From: Qipengyuania sp. YIM B01966
GTDB taxonomy: Bacteria; Pseudomonadota; Alphaproteobacteria; Sphingomonadales; Sphingomonadaceae
DNA length: 64,000 nucleotides
Assembly: GCF_016461955.1 (NCBI RefSeq)
Contig: NZ_JADMNM010000001.1
Span: 117,597-181,596 of the forward strand
Direction of reading: 5' to 3'
Both the position numbers and the translations under genes were made by a program. The notes under the pieces are model-generated. The model worked only from the letters and a program-made list of their open reading frames with translations. It made no database searches and was not told the DNA's origin. This document shows, one piece after another, positions 44,694-53,395 of the stretch. Every line of letters starts with the position of its first letter. The first letter of the stretch is position 1.

Positions 44694-45575
44694 ATGAATG
44701 CCCCCGCCCGTTTCGATACAAGTTCCACAACTGCCACGCCCGCCGATTTGACGATCAGCGTGCGTGATCGCCGTTTTGCCCGTGCGCACACGCCCCGGCG
44801 TTGGTGGCTGAATAACGATCCCGTCGCCACCGCATGGATGAACGCCCTGTCTGCCACCTTCCCGCGTGGCGAGGCGTTCTTTATCGAATCGGTGAAGGCC
44901 TTCCGCGAGGGTGCCAGCCTGCGGCTCGAGGCCGAAATCCGCGCCTTTGTCCGGCAGGAAATCAACCATACCCGCGAACATATTGTGTTCAACAAGCTGG
45001 CAGAGAGCGCTGGCTACGACATCTCGTTCATCGATCGCCGCGTCGAGGGACTGCTTGGCCAGCTCAAGGGTCGGCCGCAGATCCTCAATCTCGCGGCGAC
45101 GATGGCGCTCGAACATTTCACCGCCATGTTGGGCCATGAATTGCTCGCCAACCCGCAATTGCTCGACGGGGCCGATCCGGAGTTGGCCGATTTGTGGCGC
45201 TGGCACGCGATCGAGGAGATCGAGCACAAGGGCGTCGCTTACGATACCTGGCTCCACGCCACCCGCGACTGGAGCCGCTGGCGGCGCTGGCGGGTCAAAT
45301 CGATCATGATGCTGCTCGTGACCGTGCGCTTCATCAAGCATCGCTGGCAGGAAACCGCCCAATTGCTGGGGCAGGACGGGCTGACCGGCGCCAGATGGCA
45401 ATTGCGGATCGCCAGCTATCTGTTGGTGCGGCCAGGTTTCCTGCGGCGCATCGCCCCCCAATGGGCGGCCTATTTCCTGCCCGGCTTCCATCCCTGGAAC
45501 CATGACGACCGCCATTTGATCGGCCGCCATGAAGGCGAGTTCGCCGACGCGCTGCTGCCCGCGGCCGCCGAATGA
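44694..45575 (+). CDS. Putative di-iron carboxylate protein (PF10118-type 'metal-dependent hydrolase')
   Basis: A 293-residue helical protein; GGAG lies nine bases before the ATG. It resembles proteins annotated as predicted metal-dependent hydrolases. The residues fit a ferritin-like four-helix di-iron site: Glu61/Glu65, then Glu89-x-x-His92 (QEINHTREH), Glu140-His141 (MALEHF), and Glu175-x-x-His178 (EEIEHKGVAYD). That spacing favours oxygen-dependent chemistry over hydrolysis; this is my inference. Divergent from a TetR regulator with an operator between. Substrate unknown. Confidence 0.75.
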   Translation: MNAPARFDTSSTTATPADLTISVRDRRFARAHTPRRWWLNNDPVATAWMNALSATFPRGEAFFIESVKAFREGASLRLEAEIRAFVRQEINHTREHIVFNKLAESAGYDISFIDRRVEGLLGQLKGRPQILNLAATMALEHFTAMLGHELLANPQLLDGADPELADLWRWHAIEEIEHKGVAYDTWLHATRDWSRWRRWRVKSIMMLLVTVRFIKHRWQETAQLLGQDGLTGARWQLRIASYLLVRPGFLRRIAPQWAAYFLPGFHPWNHDDRHLIGRHEGEFADALLPAAAE

Positions 45576-45582
45576 CAAAACG

Positions 45583-45612
45583 ATGCGCGCCGCCCGATCA
45601 GGCGGCGCGCAT
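45583..45612. terminator. Bidirectional terminator
   Basis: A perfect 12-bp stem (45583-45594 with 45601-45612) and a 6-base loop. The stop codon of the GNAT gene is in the loop. On the minus strand it is followed by CGTTTTG. Confidence 0.75.
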
Positions 45613-46146
45613 CTCCGTTCGCAGCGGCCCTTCTTCGGCCAGGGTCAGGGCGAATTCGGCCGCCATGACCCGTTCGCCGCGCGCCCGGCAACCGAGCGGG
45701 CGGACCTGGCCGGTCGGTAACAGGCCAGCCTTGGCGAGCACCCGGCCCGAAGCAGGGTTGTCGAGAAAATGCCAACCCACCAGCCGGTGGTGGCCCAGCG
45801 CGGCCGCGAGGCCGACCAGCGCGCGGGCCGCTTCGGTCGCGAAGCCGCGCCCCCAGAACGGGCGGGCCACCCAATAGCCGAGCTGGACCTGTCCATCCTC
45901 GTCACGCCCGAGCCCGGCCCCGCCCACGATCTGCGCGGGTTCCGCGTTGGGCAGGGTCATCAGGAAACATGGCAGAAACGGCTCGGCCGGCAGTCCGACA
46001 AACGCCTCCGCATCGGCGCGCGTATAGGGCCAGGGTGCGCGGGCCAGATTGCGGACGATTGCGGGATCGGCGATCGCCGCATGAATGGACCCGGCATCCT
46101 CGGCCCAGGCGGGGCGGAGGAACAGGTTGGCGCTGCGATGAAACAT
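45598..46146 (-). CDS. GNAT-family N-acetyltransferase
   Basis: A 182-residue RimJ/RimL-like acetyltransferase. The N-terminus LFLRPAWAEDAGSI and the acetyl-CoA loop GYWVARPFWGRGFATEAARALV, followed by NPASGRVLAKAGLLPTG, are standard for the group. The ATG at 46146 has GAGAG upstream. Substrate unknown; N-terminal amino groups or small amines are typical. Its last codons lie in the terminator hairpin. Confidence 0.85.
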   Translation of the reverse strand: MFHRSANLFLRPAWAEDAGSIHAAIADPAIVRNLARAPWPYTRADAEAFVGLPAEPFLPCFLMTLPNAEPAQIVGGAGLGRDEDGQVQLGYWVARPFWGRGFATEAARALVGLAAALGHHRLVGWHFLDNPASGRVLAKAGLLPTGQVRPLGCRARGERVMAAEFALTLAEEGPLRTEMRAA

Positions 46147-46238
46147 CTCGCTCTCTCCATATGTCGCGCCGCCCCTAGACAGGCCGCGTGACAGTGTCGT
46201 TGCGGCCGTAAATGGTCGCGCGGGACGAGGGAGACAGC

Positions 46239-46285
46239 AAAAAGGGAGACGGACCCCCTGACCAGTCAGGAAAGCCCCATCTCCC
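46239..46285 (-). terminator. Terminator of the rplU-rpmA operon
   Basis: On the minus strand: an outer 9-bp stem (GGGAGATGG with CCGTCTCCC, one G-T pair), an inner 6-bp stem (CCTGAC with GTCAGG) and TTTTT at 46243-46239. It lies 66 bases past the rpmA stop. Confidence 0.85.
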
Positions 46286-46312
46286 TCAAGCGACCGGATA
46301 ACGCTCCGGCGG

Positions 46313-46332
46313 GGCCATCCCGGTGGATGGCC
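46313..46332 (-). repeat. Perfect hairpin in the rpmA 3' region
   Basis: GGCCATCC and GGATGGCC form an 8-bp perfect stem with a 4-base loop, between the rpmA stop and the terminator. It may stabilise the mRNA 3' end. Confidence 0.5.
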
Positions 46333-46351
46333 GCCTGGTACGCACCATCCG

Positions 46352-46621
46352 TTATTCGGCAGCTACGCTCGGCATATCGACCGACACGTATTTGCGGCCG
46401 AGTTTGCCCTGGTGGAATCGCACGCGGCCGTCGCTCAGCGCGAACAGGGTGTGATCCTTGCCGATGCCGACATTGGTGCCGGGATAGAACTTGGTGCCGC
46501 GCTGGCGCACGATGATGTTGCCGGCGACCACTTCCTGGCTGCCGAACTTCTTCACGCCGAGGCGACGGCCGGCCGAGTCGCGGCCGTTGCGGGATGAACC
46601 GCCTGCTTTCTTATGTGCCAT
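46352..46621 (-). CDS. rpmA: 50S ribosomal protein L27
   Basis: An 89-residue protein with the invariant N-terminus [16 protein letters not shown] and [16 protein letters not shown]27 reaches the peptidyl-transferase centre. It is 12 bases downstream of rplU and shares its promoter; a strong terminator follows. Confidence 0.98.
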   Translation of the reverse strand: MAHKKAGGSSRNGRDSAGRRLGVKKFGSQEVVAGNIIVRQRGTKFYPGTNVGIGKDHTLFALSDGRVRFHQGKLGRKYVSVDMPSVAAE

Positions 46622-46633
46622 CGTTCGGGTTCC

Positions 46634-47134
46634 TTATTTCTCTTCAGCCTCGGCGGGTGAGGCCTTCTTGGCCGGCGCCTTCTTGGCCGCCGCAGGCTTG
46701 GCTTCGGCTGTTTCCGCCTTCGCCTTGGGCGCGGCCTTGGCCGCTGCTTCCTTATTGGCGGGCGCTGCCGCCGCGTCGGCGGGCGTTTCGGCCTTTGCCT
46801 CAGCCTTCGGCGCAGCCTTCTTCGCCGGCGCCTTGCTGTCGCCGACCGACAGGATGCGGAGCAGCGTCAATTGCTGGCGGTGGCCGTTCTTGCGGCGATA
46901 ATTGTGCCGGCGGCGCTTCTTGAAGACAATGACCTTCTCGCCCTTGGCCTGCGCGATGATTTCCGCCGAAACGGTCACCTTCGCGGCATCGGCCAGCGAA
47001 TCGCCTTCGCCGGCGACCAGCACGTCGCCCAGGGTGACCGTATCACCCGCTTCACCGGCCAGCTTCTCGACCGCGATCTTGTCTCCGGCGGCAACCCGAT
47101 ATTGCTTGCCGCCCGTGCGCACTACTGCGAACAT
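46634..47134 (-). CDS. rplU: 50S ribosomal protein L21 with Ala/Lys-rich tail
   Basis: A 166-residue protein. Residues 1-102 are a normal L21 ([31 protein letters not shown]). The remaining 64 or so residues are a low-complexity Ala/Lys/Pro/Glu tail that recalls histone H1, as found in several alphaproteobacteria. The ATG at 47134 is fixed by the family start; the frame is open a little further upstream. It is the first gene of rplU-rpmA. Confidence 0.96.
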   Translation of the reverse strand: MFAVVRTGGKQYRVAAGDKIAVEKLAGEAGDTVTLGDVLVAGEGDSLADAAKVTVSAEIIAQAKGEKVIVFKKRRRHNYRRKNGHRQQLTLLRILSVGDSKAPAKKAAPKAEAKAETPADAAAAPANKEAAAKAAPKAKAETAEAKPAAAKKAPAKKASPAEAEEK

Positions 47135-47326
47135 GGTGCCTTCACTTCCAATCTTGTGCTGTGCCGCTTCGGCGAAACGGCGCGTTCCTCCCGCCCGCGA
47201 TGCGATGGCGAGGTGGGAAAGAAGTGCGCCGTTAGACAAACCCCCGCGCCAAGTCAACGCCTCACGCGCGTCACAGACAGCAGGTGCGGCGGTGCTGGCG
47301 CCGGACTGTGAAGCTGCTATGCCCGC

Positions 47327-47878
47327 ATGATGCCCGGTTACGTCCTTCTTGCCCGCACAGGCGCGCTGCTCATGCTCCCGGCGCTTGGCGCCTGCGCGAC
47401 GGCCGGCGATTATCCCTCGCTGGCGATCCGGGATGCCGAACGCGCAGCGATGGCCGGCCGAATCGGGCTTGCCACCGCGCCTCCGGCGCCGTTGATTCCC
47501 GAGCGGACGCCGTTACCCTCTCCTGCGAGCTTCGATCCTGCGGCGCTGGGTCGGGTCGGCCCGCTGACCGCCGCGGCGCGCGGCGCGCATGGCAGGTTTC
47601 AATCGCAGGTGGCGGCAGCGCAGCGGCTGGTCGCGGCCGGGCGCGGCGGCAATCGCGATTCGGATGCCTGGGCAGCGGCGCAGGTAGCCCTCGCCAGCCT
47701 CGAATCCGCCCGCAGCCAGACCGCCGTGCCGCTGGCCGATCTCGAGCAACTCCACGCCGAGGCGGCCATTGCCGGTGTGCCGTCTGACACGCTGTCCGCC
47801 GCGCGCCGCGAGGTGCTGGGGCTGGTCAGGGCCGAGGACGCCACACTGGCTCGGCTGCGCGGCCAGTTGGGCCGCTAA
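47327..47878 (+). CDS. Putative lipoprotein, helical
   Basis: A 183-residue protein with a lipoprotein-type signal ending LGAC (Cys near residue 23), a Pro-rich spacer and a long helical part of Ala/Arg/Leu-rich segments. Two adjacent ATGs (47327, 47330) are possible starts. No domain recognised. It overlaps a convergent gene by four bases. A role in the envelope is all that can be inferred. Confidence 0.72.
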   Translation: MMPGYVLLARTGALLMLPALGACATAGDYPSLAIRDAERAAMAGRIGLATAPPAPLIPERTPLPSPASFDPAALGRVGPLTAAARGAHGRFQSQVAAAQRLVAAGRGGNRDSDAWAAAQVALASLESARSQTAVPLADLEQLHAEAAIAGVPSDTLSAARREVLGLVRAEDATLARLRGQLGR

Positions 47879-48195
47879 TCCGCCAACTCGAGATATTGCC
47901 CGGTCACGCCGGGCGCGCGACTGAGGAAAGCGAGCGCGTCCGCGCGCGCCGCATCGCCTCCACCGGCAAGCGCGCACACGCGCCGCGGTGCAATTTGTCG
48001 CGCCAGCGCCGCGACAGCGACCCGCCGCCATTCCGCGTGCGTGTAATCGCCCGCGCCGAACAGCACCACCAGCAGTTCGGTGTCCGGCGCCAAGGCCAGC
48101 CGCAGCGCTTCACCGGCCCAGCGGTCATAATAGCGCGCCGCCGCCTCGCCCGGGGCAACGGGCAAATCGTCAATCACAAGCGTCGCTGTGCTCAT
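47875..48195 (-). CDS. Small Rossmann-like protein of unknown function
   Basis: A 106-residue protein with alternating strands and helices (TELLVVLFGAGDYTHAEW, RRVCALAGGGDAARADALAFL), like half a nucleotide-binding fold but without a full glycine-rich loop. Its ATG overlaps the folB stop (ATGA), which supports expression as the last gene of the oxidase-thrC-folB cluster. Function unknown; the pairing with folB might hint at pteridine or nucleotide binding. Confidence 0.7.
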   Translation of the reverse strand: MSTATLVIDDLPVAPGEAAARYYDRWAGEALRLALAPDTELLVVLFGAGDYTHAEWRRVAVAALARQIAPRRVCALAGGGDAARADALAFLSRAPGVTGQYLELAD

Positions 48196-48566
48196 CGCCG
48201 CACACGGGTCAGCGTGATGCCGATCTTTTCGCCAGCCTCCGCGATCGCCAGCTTGACGATCTTGACCGTCACCGCCTCCACCAGCTCATCCTGCAGGAAC
48301 AGCGTCTCGCAAATATGGTCGGCAACCGCTTCGATCAGTTTGAAATGGACCCCGGGCGGCAGCGCCTCGGTCGCCGCGAATTTGAGATCCATGTAGTTCT
48401 TGCTCGCCTCAAGCGGGGTATCGGGCGCGAAATGTGCCGGCAGTTTGAGCCGCGCCGCGATGCTGATCCGCAGCGGCTGAGGCTGGCCGGTTTCCTCGGA
48501 ATAGATCCCGGTCAGAACATCGGTTTCGAAGTCCGCAACCTCGAGAATGAGCGAATCGTGATCCAT
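48192..48566 (-). CDS. folB: Dihydroneopterin aldolase
   Basis: A 124-residue tunnelling-fold enzyme of folate synthesis. FETDVLTGIYSEETGQPQPLRISI contains the conserved Glu of the active site and IVKLAIAEAGEKIGITLTR the catalytic Lys. The ATG at 48566 gives the usual start before DSLILEVADFE. It lies 11 bases after the methyltransferase gene. Confidence 0.9.
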   Translation of the reverse strand: MDHDSLILEVADFETDVLTGIYSEETGQPQPLRISIAARLKLPAHFAPDTPLEASKNYMDLKFAATEALPPGVHFKLIEAVADHICETLFLQDELVEAVTVKIVKLAIAEAGEKIGITLTRVRR

Positions 48567-48577
48567 CGCGTGCGCCC

Positions 48578-49468
48578 TTAGCGTGGATTTGACCAGCGGG
48601 CGAAAATTGCGGTCGGCAACAGGCGCCCCCCTTCTCCTTCCTCGCGCACGGCCAGATCGCCATGTTCCACCAGTCCCGGCAGATGTGCGCAGTGTTCGGT
48701 CAGCAGCCCGGCGAGCGCGAGGCTCGACATCCGCACCGCATAGACCGTCAGAAACAGGAACCGGCTGCCCGCATCCAGCAACCGCGCGCAATCCGCCACG
48801 AGCGGTGCCAGCCCCTGCTCCAACCGCCACGTCTCACCCCCTGGCCCGCGACCGAATTTGGGCGGATCGAGGATAATCCCGTCATAGCGCCGGCCACGCC
48901 GCACCTCGCGCGCGGCAAACTTGGCCGCATCCTCCACCAGCCAGCGCACCGGGCGCTCTGCCATGCCCGACAATTCGGCATTGGCGCGTGCCTGCGCGAC
49001 TGATTTCTTGGACGCATCGACATGGGTCACCCGCCCGAACCCGGACAAGGCCAGCGTGCCGACACCGGTATAGCCGAACAGGTTGAGCGTTTCCGCATCA
49101 TTCCGCCCGGCAAGTTGCGCGCCCATCCATTGCCAGACCGGCGCCATGTCGGGAAAGAAGCCGAGGTGGCGGAACGGCGTGCATTGCGCGGTCAAGCGGA
49201 CCTCATTCCAGTCGAGCGGCCAGCCGCCCTGCGGAACCGGCCGGGCGAAAGCCCAGCGGCCGCCGCCATCTTCGTCGGAACCCGGCACGAATTCGCCATC
49301 CGCAGCCCAGTCGGCCCGGCGCGGGCGCCACATGGCCTGCGGTTCGGGGCGGATGAATGCGTGCGGGCCATAGCGTTCGAGCTTGCGCCCATCGCCGCTG
49401 TCAACGAGACCGTAATCCGCCCACCCTGTGCCGGTCAGCAGGATCGGCTGTTCGCTGAGCTGCGCCAT
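48578..49468 (-). CDS. RlmI/RlmK-like class I SAM RNA methyltransferase
   Basis: A 296-residue methyltransferase of the COG1092 type. Motif I is LNLFGYTGVGTLALS, then VTHVDASKKSVAQARANAEL and the catalytic-loop DPPKFGRG in YDGIILDPPKFGRGPGG (shortened: IILDPPKFGRG). The N-terminal part lacks a clear PUA domain, so the target (23S rRNA cytosine or another base) is not certain. Its ATG shares one base with the thrC stop. Confidence 0.82.
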   Translation of the reverse strand: MAQLSEQPILLTGTGWADYGLVDSGDGRKLERYGPHAFIRPEPQAMWRPRRADWAADGEFVPGSDEDGGGRWAFARPVPQGGWPLDWNEVRLTAQCTPFRHLGFFPDMAPVWQWMGAQLAGRNDAETLNLFGYTGVGTLALSGFGRVTHVDASKKSVAQARANAELSGMAERPVRWLVEDAAKFAAREVRRGRRYDGIILDPPKFGRGPGGETWRLEQGLAPLVADCARLLDAGSRFLFLTVYAVRMSSLALAGLLTEHCAHLPGLVEHGDLAVREEGEGGRLLPTAIFARWSNPR

Positions 49469-50868
49469 CAGGCCGACCGGGTGGCCCGCTCGGCCACGAA
49501 GGCGGCAATCGCGTCGTAATCGCCGGGCAGCGAGGTATAGGCTTCCTCGCGCGCAAACAGATCGCCTATGCGCGCGGGAAGCGCGGGCCGGATTCCCGTG
49601 GCGCGTTCGACGGCATCGCCGAACTTGGCCGGATGCGCCGTCGCCAGGGTTACTACCGGAACATCGCGGGAGATATCGGCAGAGCGCGCTGCGTGGAGCC
49701 CGATGGCGGTGTGCGGATCGATAGCTTCGCCGGCCCGGTCCGCTGCCCAGCGCATCGCCCGCGCCATCTGCGCTTCATCGGCCCGGGCGCTGGTGAACAG
49801 AGCGGCGGCGCCCGCTCGCTGGGCATTTGTCAACCGCATCGCATGCGTCTTCTCGAACCCGGCCATCTGCGCCGCCAGCGCCGCCCCGTCGCGCCCACCG
49901 CAATCGAACAGCAGCCGCTCGAAATTGGAACTGACCTGAATGTCCATGCTCGGCGCGGCAGTGGGGGTAACGGTGCCGGCGGAATAATCCCCTTCGGAGA
50001 GCGCGCGGTGCAGGATGTCGTTGACGTTGGTAGCTACGATCAACCGCTCGACCGGCAAGCCCATCGCGTGCGCGACATAACCGGCGAACACATCGCCGAA
50101 ATTGCCCGTTGGCACAGCAAAGGCGACCTTGCGCTCCGGAGCACCCAATTGCAGCGCGGCGACGAAATAATACACCACCTGCGCCATCAGCCGCGCCCAA
50201 TTGATCGAGTTGACTGCCGAGATGCGGAAGCGGCCGGTCATCGCCGGGTCACCGAACATCCGCTTCACATGGGCCTGGGCATCGTCGAAGCTGCCGTCGA
50301 TGGCGATATTGTGGACGTTCGGCGCGCGCACGGTAGTCATCTGGCGGCGCTGCACGTCGCTCACGCGCCCCTCAGGGTGGAGCATGAAGATGTCGATCCG
50401 CTCGCGCCCGGCAACCGCGTCGATCGCGGCGCTGCCCGTGTCTCCACTGGTCGCGCCGACAATCGTTAAATGCGCATCGCTGCGGGCAAGGAATTCCTCG
50501 AATAGCAGGCCGAGCAATTGCAGCGCCACATCCTTGAACGCCAGCGTTGGCCCGTGGAACAACTCAAGCAGCCAGTGCTGTTCATCCAGTTGCACCAGCG
50601 GTGTCACCGCCTGATGCGCGAAGCGGCCGTAAGCCGCGCGGCACAGTTCCAGCAACCGTTCGGGCGCTATGCTGCTGCCGACAAAGGGCTGCATCACCCG
50701 CGCGGCCAGTTCGGGATAGGGAAGCCCGCGTATAGCGGCGATATCCTCTGGTGTGAAGCGTGGCCAGGCGCGGGGCAGGTAAAGCCCGCCATCGCTGGCG
50801 AGGCCGGCCAGCGTCGCCCCTTCGAAATCAAGCACCGGCGCGCTGCCGCGGGTCGAGATGTAATCCAT
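49468..50868 (-). CDS. thrC: Threonine synthase
   Basis: A 466-residue PLP enzyme turning O-phosphohomoserine into threonine. YISTRG starts the family; HGPTLAFKDVALQ carries the PLP Lys, and VGATSGDTGSAAI binds the phosphate. The second of two adjacent ATGs (50868) fits the family start. It lies between surf1 and the RNA methyltransferase, an order seen in Sphingomonadales. Confidence 0.95.
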   Translation of the reverse strand: MDYISTRGSAPVLDFEGATLAGLASDGGLYLPRAWPRFTPEDIAAIRGLPYPELAARVMQPFVGSSIAPERLLELCRAAYGRFAHQAVTPLVQLDEQHWLLELFHGPTLAFKDVALQLLGLLFEEFLARSDAHLTIVGATSGDTGSAAIDAVAGRERIDIFMLHPEGRVSDVQRRQMTTVRAPNVHNIAIDGSFDDAQAHVKRMFGDPAMTGRFRISAVNSINWARLMAQVVYYFVAALQLGAPERKVAFAVPTGNFGDVFAGYVAHAMGLPVERLIVATNVNDILHRALSEGDYSAGTVTPTAAPSMDIQVSSNFERLLFDCGGRDGAALAAQMAGFEKTHAMRLTNAQRAGAAALFTSARADEAQMARAMRWAADRAGEAIDPHTAIGLHAARSADISRDVPVVTLATAHPAKFGDAVERATGIRPALPARIGDLFAREEAYTSLPGDYDAIAAFVAERATRSA

Positions 50869-50926
50869 CATCGCGGCGGGTAGCGGCGCGGCAACGACGG
50901 CGCAAGCAAGCGCGGCTTGGCCCCGC

Positions 50927-51517
50927 TCAAGCCGTGGCGGCATCCCGCCGGCGGCGCAGCGCCAGCCAATAGATCGCCAGTGCCGTCAGCGCGAAGAAGA
51001 ACCACTGCCCGGCATAGGCGAGATGGTTGTTGGGCAGATCATCGGGATCAGGCGGGGCCAGCGGCGCGAGCCCGGCGAGCGGGGGCGCAGCGACGATCCG
51101 CCCACCTGGCGCGATGATACCCTGCACCGCCCCGCCATCCCATGCCGGCGGATCGGGCATGGCAGCAAAGCCGAGCGCGATGGTCGCCGTCTGCCCGCCA
51201 TCTAGGTGGCACAGCGCGCGATGTTCCCATCCCTTGCGCCCATCGGCCGCGGTGCCGGCCCGCTGCTCGCGCCCGATCACCCGTTCGCACAGCACCTCGG
51301 TGCGACGATAGAGCACCGCGTCGAGCTGCGCCGGATCGCGCGGATATTCAGCCACCGAAGAAAGCGTCTGCGCCTGGTGCGCCTGGGCGATCAGCGCCGC
51401 TTTCTCGTGAGCGCGCTGCAACTGCCAGATGCCGAGCGCGACCATCACCGCCGCTGCTGCCAGCACGAGAATTGTCGGCAGGACGGGCAGAGGCAGGCGC
51501 GCGGCCGGCTCAGTCAT
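50927..51517 (-). CDS. surf1: SURF1-family cytochrome oxidase assembly protein
   Basis: A 196-residue protein with two transmembrane helices (residues about 12-32 and 168-188) and a periplasmic domain; the N-terminal GIWQLQRAHEKAALI and the C-terminal NNHLAYAGQWFFFALTALAIYW are the SURF1 signatures. It helps insert haem a into subunit I. It overlaps the DUF983 gene by eight bases. Confidence 0.9.
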   Translation of the reverse strand: MTEPAARLPLPVLPTILVLAAAAVMVALGIWQLQRAHEKAALIAQAHQAQTLSSVAEYPRDPAQLDAVLYRRTEVLCERVIGREQRAGTAADGRKGWEHRALCHLDGGQTATIALGFAAMPDPPAWDGGAVQGIIAPGGRIVAAPPLAGLAPLAPPDPDDLPNNHLAYAGQWFFFALTALAIYWLALRRRRDAATA

Positions 51518-51905
51518 GCGAGCTCTGCCGCGCTTCGCCAGCGCGGTTGCTATATTCAGCGGTTAGTAGCGCGGCCTTGGCGAGGCGCAATCCGCCCAGC
51601 ACCGCGCCAATCGTCAGCGGCACCCACAGTATCAGGTGCACCCAGAAGGGCGGCTGCACCGCGACTTCGAGCCACAGAGCGAGCCCGACCAGCACCCCGC
51701 CGATCACCAGTGTCAGAAACGCCGCCGGCCCATCGCCGACATTGAACTGCCCGAAATCGAGCCCGCACGCCCGGCAGCGCGGGGCGAACCGCGCGGCGCC
51801 GGCGAACAGCGTGCGCGCGCCGCACGACGGGCACAAACCGAAAAGGGCAGCCTCCGCAAGCGAAGGCTGCCCCTTTTCCGGCGCCGGTGCGGCGGGCCCG
51901 GTCAA
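51510..51905 (-). CDS. DUF983 zinc-ribbon membrane protein
   Basis: A 131-residue protein with a Cys4 ribbon (Cys25, Cys28, Cys44, Cys47: CPSCG and CRACG) and two transmembrane helices (residues about 58-80 and 86-106). DUF983 genes commonly sit beside cytochrome-oxidase subunit III. The likely start is TTG 51905, overlapping the ctaE stop (TTGA). A terminator-like hairpin is embedded in its first 22 codons. Confidence 0.78.
   Translation of the reverse strand: MTGPAAPAPEKGQPSLAEAALFGLCPSCGARTLFAGAARFAPRCRACGLDFGQFNVGDGPAAFLTLVIGGVLVGLALWLEVAVQPPFWVHLILWVPLTIGAVLGGLRLAKAALLTAEYSNRAGEARQSSHD
51841..51877 (-). terminator. Terminator-like hairpin inside the DUF983 coding start
   Basis: Arms 51841-51853 and 51864-51877 pair over 13 bases with one bulged C; on the minus strand the stem ends in CTTTTC. 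It lies 25 bases past the ctaE stop, within DUF983 codons 10-22. It may attenuate expression of DUF983, surf1 and thrC relative to the oxidase. Confidence 0.6.
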
Positions 51906-52729
51906 TGGATTGTCGCGCCCCAGCTGCCCCAGACATAGACCGAGACGAACAGGAACAGCCACACCACGTCAACGAAGTGCCAGTACCAGGCTGCCGCCTC
52001 GAAGCCGAAATGCTGGCGCGGAGTGAAGTGCCCCTTATAGGCGCGGATCAGGCAAACGATCAGAAAGATCGTCCCGACGATGACGTGGAACCCGTGGAAG
52101 CCGGTCGCCATGTAGAACGCCGAGCTGTAGGTATTGCCGCCAAAGTCGAACGGCGCATGGCTGTATTCATAGGCCTGGATGGCGGTAAACAGCAGGCCGA
52201 GAAGGATAGTCAGCCACAGCCCCTTCTTCAGCCCGTCACGATCGCCGTGGATCAGCGAATGGTGCGCCCAGGTGACCGTCGTGCCCGAGCACAGCAGGAT
52301 GAGAGTATTGAGCAGCGGCAGATCGAACGGGTCCATCACCGCTTCGATCGCCTTGGGCGGGAACGTGCCGCCGATCACTTCCGACAGCTGGTCAGGGAAC
52401 AGGGCAAAGCTGAACCACGACCAGAACCAGCCGACGAAGAACATCACTTCCGAGGCGATGAACAGGATCATCCCGTAGCGCAGGTGCAACTGGACGACTG
52501 GCGAGTGGTGCCCTGCCTCAGCTTCCTTCACGATGTTGCTGAACCAGCTGAAGAAGGTGGCGATCAACCCGGCAATGCCGAGCCCCAGCACCAGCCAGCC
52601 CATGCTGAACACGTCGGGATGCATATACATCACCAGCCCGCTGGTCATCGTCAACGCCGACAGCGAGCCGATCAGCGGCCAGATATCGGGCGGCAGGATG
52701 TGAAACTGATGGTTGGCGGTTCCGGCCAT
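51902..52729 (-). CDS. ctaE: Cytochrome c oxidase subunit III
   Basis: A 275-residue membrane protein with seven helices; HQFHILPPDIWP opens the family (after residues MAGTANH), and ATGFHGFHVIVGTIFL and WYWHFVDVVWLFLFV are conserved. It belongs to the aa3-type oxidase with ctaC and ctaD encoded upstream. The next gene begins in its stop codon. Confidence 0.95.
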   Translation of the reverse strand: MAGTANHQFHILPPDIWPLIGSLSALTMTSGLVMYMHPDVFSMGWLVLGLGIAGLIATFFSWFSNIVKEAEAGHHSPVVQLHLRYGMILFIASEVMFFVGWFWSWFSFALFPDQLSEVIGGTFPPKAIEAVMDPFDLPLLNTLILLCSGTTVTWAHHSLIHGDRDGLKKGLWLTILLGLLFTAIQAYEYSHAPFDFGGNTYSSAFYMATGFHGFHVIVGTIFLIVCLIRAYKGHFTPRQHFGFEAAAWYWHFVDVVWLFLFVSVYVWGSWGATIH

Positions 52730-52804
52730 GGTTCCCTCGTTCTGTATCGCGTGTTGCCCGCGCGCCCGCTGCCCTTATCGGGCAGGCGTGCGCCGGTCCA
52801 GAGC

Positions 52805-53395
52805 CTACTGCGGCGCCGTAAGGCTCTTGTGGAAAGTGTAACTGAGCGTGATCTGTTCAACACCCTTCATGTTCGGATCGTCGAGCGCGGCGGGATCGAT
52901 GTAGAACAGCACCGGCATCCGCACCTCCTGTCCTGGATGCAGGGTCTGCTCGGTAAAGCAGAAACACTGGACCTTCTGGAAATAACGACCAGCCTGCTCA
53001 GGCTCGACATTGAACGTCGCCGTGCCCGTGACCGGGACCGACGCATTGTTGCGCGCGACATAAAACGCCATGTCCCGCTGGCCGATACGGACGGTTTGCG
53101 TCGTGCGTTCAGGCGCGAAGGTCCACGGCACGTCGCGCGCCACACTGCCGTCGAAGCGCACCGAAATTCGCGGTGCGCCCGCCTGCTGGCCCAGAAGGGC
53201 GGCAAGGCTCGCCTGCGCCTCGGTGGCGCGCTGCGTCGTGCCGCCAAATCCGGTGACCTGGCAAAACAACCGGTAGAGCGGCACCGCGGCAAAGCCGAGC
53301 GCCAGCATCGCCAGCGCGGCGAGCAGCGCGATTGCGCCCACGCGGGCATTGCGCCGGTCGAGAGGGGTAGAGGCCGAAGCCGGCGTCGCGCTCAT
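52805..53395 (-). CDS. ctaG: Cytochrome c oxidase assembly protein CtaG/Cox11
   Basis: A 196-residue copper chaperone for the Cu_B site. One N-terminal helix (residues about 18-42, ending VPLYRLFCQVTGFGGT) is followed by a periplasmic Ig-like domain with the copper-binding CFCF in KVQCFCFTEQTL. It overlaps the small CoxF-like gene by four bases. Confidence 0.93.
   Translation of the reverse strand: MSATPASASTPLDRRNARVGAIALLAALAMLALGFAAVPLYRLFCQVTGFGGTTQRATEAQASLAALLGQQAGAPRISVRFDGSVARDVPWTFAPERTTQTVRIGQRDMAFYVARNNASVPVTGTATFNVEPEQAGRYFQKVQCFCFTEQTLHPGQEVRMPVLFYIDPAALDDPNMKGVEQITLSYTFHKSLTAPQ

Noticed and set aside
47135..47326. Searched for an L21 leader structure ahead of rplU
   Set aside because: The region is GC-rich with several weak stems but none matches a leader motif that I can define from sequence alone.
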